Below the pieces are notes generated by a model. The model worked only from the letters and a program-made list of their open reading frames with translations. It made no database searches and was not told where the DNA came from. A stretch of 64,000 nucleotides of DNA from CAUZIZ01 sp965218775. GTDB taxonomy: Bacteria; Acidobacteriota; UBA6911; RPQK01; JAJDTT01. The stretch covers positions 372,001 to 436,000 of the forward strand of contig CBDCLS010000005.1 of NCBI GenBank assembly GCA_965218775.1, read 5' to 3'. Position numbers and translations under genes: made by a program. How positions within the stretch are numbered: the first letter of the stretch is position 1; the number at the start of each line of letters is the position of its first letter. Shown one piece after another: positions 61,282 to 64,000 of the stretch.

Positions 61282-62235
61282 ATGAAATACCTACTGCACC
61301 TGCCTATCGCGGGCCCTCAAGCCACACCGGAATGCCTGGGAGCCCTGGCTAGGAAGGGCGAAGAATTGGGCTTCGATGTGCTGGCGGCCAGCGAACGCCT
61401 CATCCTGCCTCGAAATGTCCAATCTCGCTACCCCTACGGCGCCTCGGGTAGGTTTCCGGGCGGAGAAGCGAGTCAGCGGACACTTGAGATGCTCACCGTC
61501 CTGGCGTTTCTGGCAGGCCAGACCTCACGGGTACAACTGTTGACCTCGGTCATCGTCCTGCCCTACCGAAATCCCCTCCTGGCTGCGAAGATGTTGGCCA
61601 CACTCGATGTGCTATCAGGGGGTCGACTCATTGTTGGCTGCGGTGTCGGCTGGATGCGCGAAGAGTTCCAGGCACTCGACGTGCCGACTCCCTTTGAGGA
61701 CCGAGGAGCAGTCTCCAACGAATACATCGAGGGACTCAAGGAGTTGTGGACCAGCCCAGATCCCTCCTTCCAGGGACAATTCCTCAGCTTCTCCGACCTC
61801 GACTTCACCCCCAAGCCGCTGCAGACTCCCCATCCGCCTTTCTGGATTGGAGGCGAGAGTCCGGCAGCTCTGCGAAGGGTAGCTCGTCTGGCCGACGGTT
61901 GGATGCCGATCGCCGGGAATCCCCGTTATCCCCTCGAGAACTTCCAACAACTCGAGAGCGCGATCCAACGGCTTCATGTAATGGTCGAAGCGGAAGGCAG
62001 AGATCCGAATCGGGTCCAGATCCGCTTCGGAGGAGCCTGGAGCGACACCGAAACAGAAACTGATGGAGGCCAGCGCCAGGCTCTTACCGGGAACGCAGAC
62101 CAGGTGGCCGAAGACATTCATAGCTACCGGAGGTTGGGCGTCAGTCACCTGTCCGTGAGCCTACTTCGGTCGGATCTCCAGGAGAGTCTGGAAAGAATGG
62201 AGCGCTTCATGACGGAGGTCGCCTCTCTGGTTTAG
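61282..62235 (+). CDS. LLM-class flavin/F420-dependent oxidoreductase
   Basis: A 317-residue luciferase-like TIM-barrel enzyme. Motifs are ARKGEELGFDVLAASERLIL, TLEMLTVLAFLAGQTSRVQL, TSVIVLPYRNPLLAAKMLAT, LSGGRLIVGCGVGWMREEF and PPFWIGGESPAALRRVARLA, DGWMP. This is the pattern of the F420-type LLM subfamily; FMN use cannot be excluded. Substrate unknown. Its N terminus is close to the family consensus, so ATG 61282 is safe. Confidence 0.93.
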   Translation: MKYLLHLPIAGPQATPECLGALARKGEELGFDVLAASERLILPRNVQSRYPYGASGRFPGGEASQRTLEMLTVLAFLAGQTSRVQLLTSVIVLPYRNPLLAAKMLATLDVLSGGRLIVGCGVGWMREEFQALDVPTPFEDRGAVSNEYIEGLKELWTSPDPSFQGQFLSFSDLDFTPKPLQTPHPPFWIGGESPAALRRVARLADGWMPIAGNPRYPLENFQQLESAIQRLHVMVEAEGRDPNRVQIRFGGAWSDTETETDGGQRQALTGNADQVAEDIHSYRRLGVSHLSVSLLRSDLQESLERMERFMTEVASLV

Positions 62236-62360
62236 TCCTGTCCCGTTTGCTTAAGCCAACATCCCTTGGTTCGCTGCCTAGCCTTGGCGTCTCATTCACA
62301 CTACAATGCGCTGCGGGAACGGCAGGAACTGTCCTATAGAAGCTGCAACTGGAGATCCTA

Positions 62361-63998
62361 TTGAAAAATGCCGGACTAGCTTGGATCGACTGGCTGATCA
62401 TCGCCGTATACGCCTCCTCGACCATCTGCTTGGGCTGGTATTACAGCCGGAGACAGAAGGACGCCAAGGAGTACTTCGTCGGCAGCGGCGGTATGAACCC
62501 CTTTCTGGTGGGCGTCTCCCTGTTCGCCACTCACCTCAGTGCAATCTCCTATCTCTCGGTGCCAGGGGAGACGATCGCCAAAGGACCCATCTTCATTCTG
62601 CTGATCCTCCCCACCTACCCGGTGTCCTATTTGATCGTGAGCCGATTCATCCTTCCCCTCTACATGCGACACCGCGTGACCAGTGCCTACGAGTTGCTGG
62701 AGGAGAGGCTGGGTCTAGGCGTCCGGATCTTGGGCGGGATGATGTTCATCCTGGTGCGTCTCACCTGGATGTGCCTGCTGGTGTACGTGGCGGCACGAGC
62801 CATGACGGTGATGCTCGGAGTCGACGAGAGTTGGATTCCCTGGATCGTTCTCGTGACCGGCTTCGTTTCCATCATCTACACTTCCCTAGGGGGACTTGGG
62901 GCCGTGGTTATCACGGACTTTCTCCAGACGGCTCTGCTGTTGGGAGGGGCGATTCTGGTCGTGGTCCTGGTCACGATCGAGCTCGGCGATCTCAGCTGGA
63001 TTCCCACCTCCTGGCAGCCTTTTTGGGATACTCAACCCGTCTTCAGTTTCGATCCACAGGTGCGTGTCACCATGTTTGGGACCTTTTTTTCGGTGATGGT
63101 ATGGACCGTGTGCACCGCCGGCGGCGACCAACTCAGCGTCCAGCGCTTCATGGCCACCCGTGATTTGAAGGCCGCTAGCCGTTCTTATCTCATTCAAACC
63201 CTGGTAGCCACCACCGTCTTGGGAACCCTGCTGTTCGTCGGCTTTGCCCTCATGGGCTACTTTCAGGCAAGACCCCATGAACTGCCGCTGGGTCTGAGCC
63301 TGGCAGAAAACGGAGACCAGATCTTTCCCAGGTTCATCTCCTTCCACTTGCCGGTAGGCATCTCGGGATTGGTGGTCTCTGCCATGTTCGCGGCGGCCAT
63401 GTCCAGTCTCGATTCGGGTGTAAACTCCATAACCGCCGTAGTTACCAATGACTTCCTGGACCGCTTCGGTCTGAAGCCAAAGACCAAAAAGGGACACGTT
63501 CGGCTGGCCCAATGCGTGGCCTTCGGACTGGGTGCGGTCGTCGTAATCGGCAGCTCCTATATGGGCAACGTCCCCGGCAATATCACCGGCATGACTCAGA
63601 GAACGACAAACCTATTGGCTACGCCCGCTTTCAGCCTTTTCTTCTTTGCTCTTTTCCTCAAGTTCGGAAAACCGGCCGGCGCGGTTGTGGGAGCGATCTA
63701 TGGCATCGTAACAGGTGTGCTGATCGCCTTTTCAGGGAATTTTTACAGCCTCCTACAGACACTACCGGCTCTCAGCGCAGCAGGCGCAATCGACACGACA
63801 CCACTCAGCTTTCAGTGGATCAGCCCAGTGTCGCTGGCGGTCAATCTCGCCTCCGGCGCAGCCCTCAGTAAGGCAATCCGAAAGGAGGACTCGGGGGAGC
63901 GGATTATCCTCAAATCGGCCGTCGCCCTTCTTCCTTTGTTAGTCCTGATCTCTCTCATATTGGGCTGGCCCTGGATCGATCAGTTTGTACTAAATTGA
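62361..63998 (+). CDS. Sodium:solute symporter (SSS family)
   Basis: A 545-residue inner-membrane symporter with about 13 hydrophobic segments. The start is a TTG at 62361 (MKNAGLAWIDWLIIAVYASS). Signature blocks are YYSRRQKDAKEYFVGSGGMN, LFATHLSAISYLSVPGETIA, VYVAARAMTVMLG, ITDFLQTALLLGG, GGDQLSVQRFMATRDLKAAS, and FAAAMSSLDSGVNSITAVVT for sodium binding. Closest in look to sugar or monocarboxylate symporters (SLC5-like); the exact solute is unknown. It ends just inside the window and appears complete. Confidence 0.95.
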   Translation: MKNAGLAWIDWLIIAVYASSTICLGWYYSRRQKDAKEYFVGSGGMNPFLVGVSLFATHLSAISYLSVPGETIAKGPIFILLILPTYPVSYLIVSRFILPLYMRHRVTSAYELLEERLGLGVRILGGMMFILVRLTWMCLLVYVAARAMTVMLGVDESWIPWIVLVTGFVSIIYTSLGGLGAVVITDFLQTALLLGGAILVVVLVTIELGDLSWIPTSWQPFWDTQPVFSFDPQVRVTMFGTFFSVMVWTVCTAGGDQLSVQRFMATRDLKAASRSYLIQTLVATTVLGTLLFVGFALMGYFQARPHELPLGLSLAENGDQIFPRFISFHLPVGISGLVVSAMFAAAMSSLDSGVNSITAVVTNDFLDRFGLKPKTKKGHVRLAQCVAFGLGAVVVIGSSYMGNVPGNITGMTQRTTNLLATPAFSLFFFALFLKFGKPAGAVVGAIYGIVTGVLIAFSGNFYSLLQTLPALSAAGAIDTTPLSFQWISPVSLAVNLASGAALSKAIRKEDSGERIILKSAVALLPLLVLISLILGWPWIDQFVLN

Positions 63999-64000
63999 GG

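Overview
This 64 kb window looks like a piece of an Acidobacteriota genome, or of a close relative. The evidence is the mix of gene families: Ser/Thr kinases of the 'HRDLKP..N' type fused to TolB/TPR sensor parts, secreted TPR plus PD40 beta-propeller proteins, MauG-like di-heme peroxidases, sulfatases, a DUF1501 plus PSCyt/DUF1549/DUF1553 pair, FG-GAP proteins, an Abhydrolase_10 protein and an IPTL-CTERM-like anchored surface protein. No rRNA or other phylogenetic marker is present, so the assignment is an inference. The window carries many mobile elements and broken genes, which suggests a genome under relaxed selection.

Layout. 0-10 kb: two MauG-like peroxidase genes flank an OmpR-type two-component system and a secreted TPR/propeller gene. 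An 11-bp-phased array of putative response-regulator sites lies in front of the propeller gene, and an IS4-family element sits inside its signal-peptide codons. 10-14 kb: integrase debris, IS1380 copy 1, a Ser/Thr kinase truncated by it, and a 139-bp MITE-like element. 14-19 kb: a secreted subtilase, an IS6 pseudogene that cuts a HerA-type ATPase, a dispersed repeat of about 540 bp (second copy at 1.8-2.4 kb) and a DUF5655 gene. 19-28.6 kb: a tRNA-Lys whose 5' half is repeated 8.4 kb away; between the copies lie two full sulfatases, a Phd/VapC-type toxin-antitoxin pair, an Abhydrolase_10 gene and fragments of CocE hydrolase, sulfatase, PIN and glycosidase-like genes.

28.7-34.5 kb: a same-strand FG-GAP, DUF1501 and PSCyt1/DUF1549/DUF1553 cluster. 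35.2-43.8 kb: one gene for an originally ~1666-residue repetitive, IPTL-CTERM-like surface protein, now broken by a one-base change in a G8 tract and by a complete 3.57-kb recombinase-in-trio (RIT) element inserted exactly between two codons. 44-48 kb: an acylneuraminate cytidylyltransferase-like gene and a 907-residue Ser/Thr kinase with TPRs. 48-54 kb: IS1380 copies 2 and 3; copy 3 splits a leucine-rich-repeat gene, and removing the element plus one CTAG restores a clean 550-codon frame. 54.5-64 kb: an undisturbed block of an SDR, a secreted glycosidase-like protein, an MFS transporter, a TonB-dependent receptor, a VOC protein, an LLM-type oxidoreductase and a sodium:solute symporter.

Working together: the two-component system probably regulates itself and the propeller gene through shared 11-bp half-sites. 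The sulfatases, glycosidase-like protein, hydrolases, TonB receptor and MFS/SSS transporters fit scavenging of sulfated or complex organic matter. Several insertion events can be read base by base, so the pre-insertion genes can be reconstructed.
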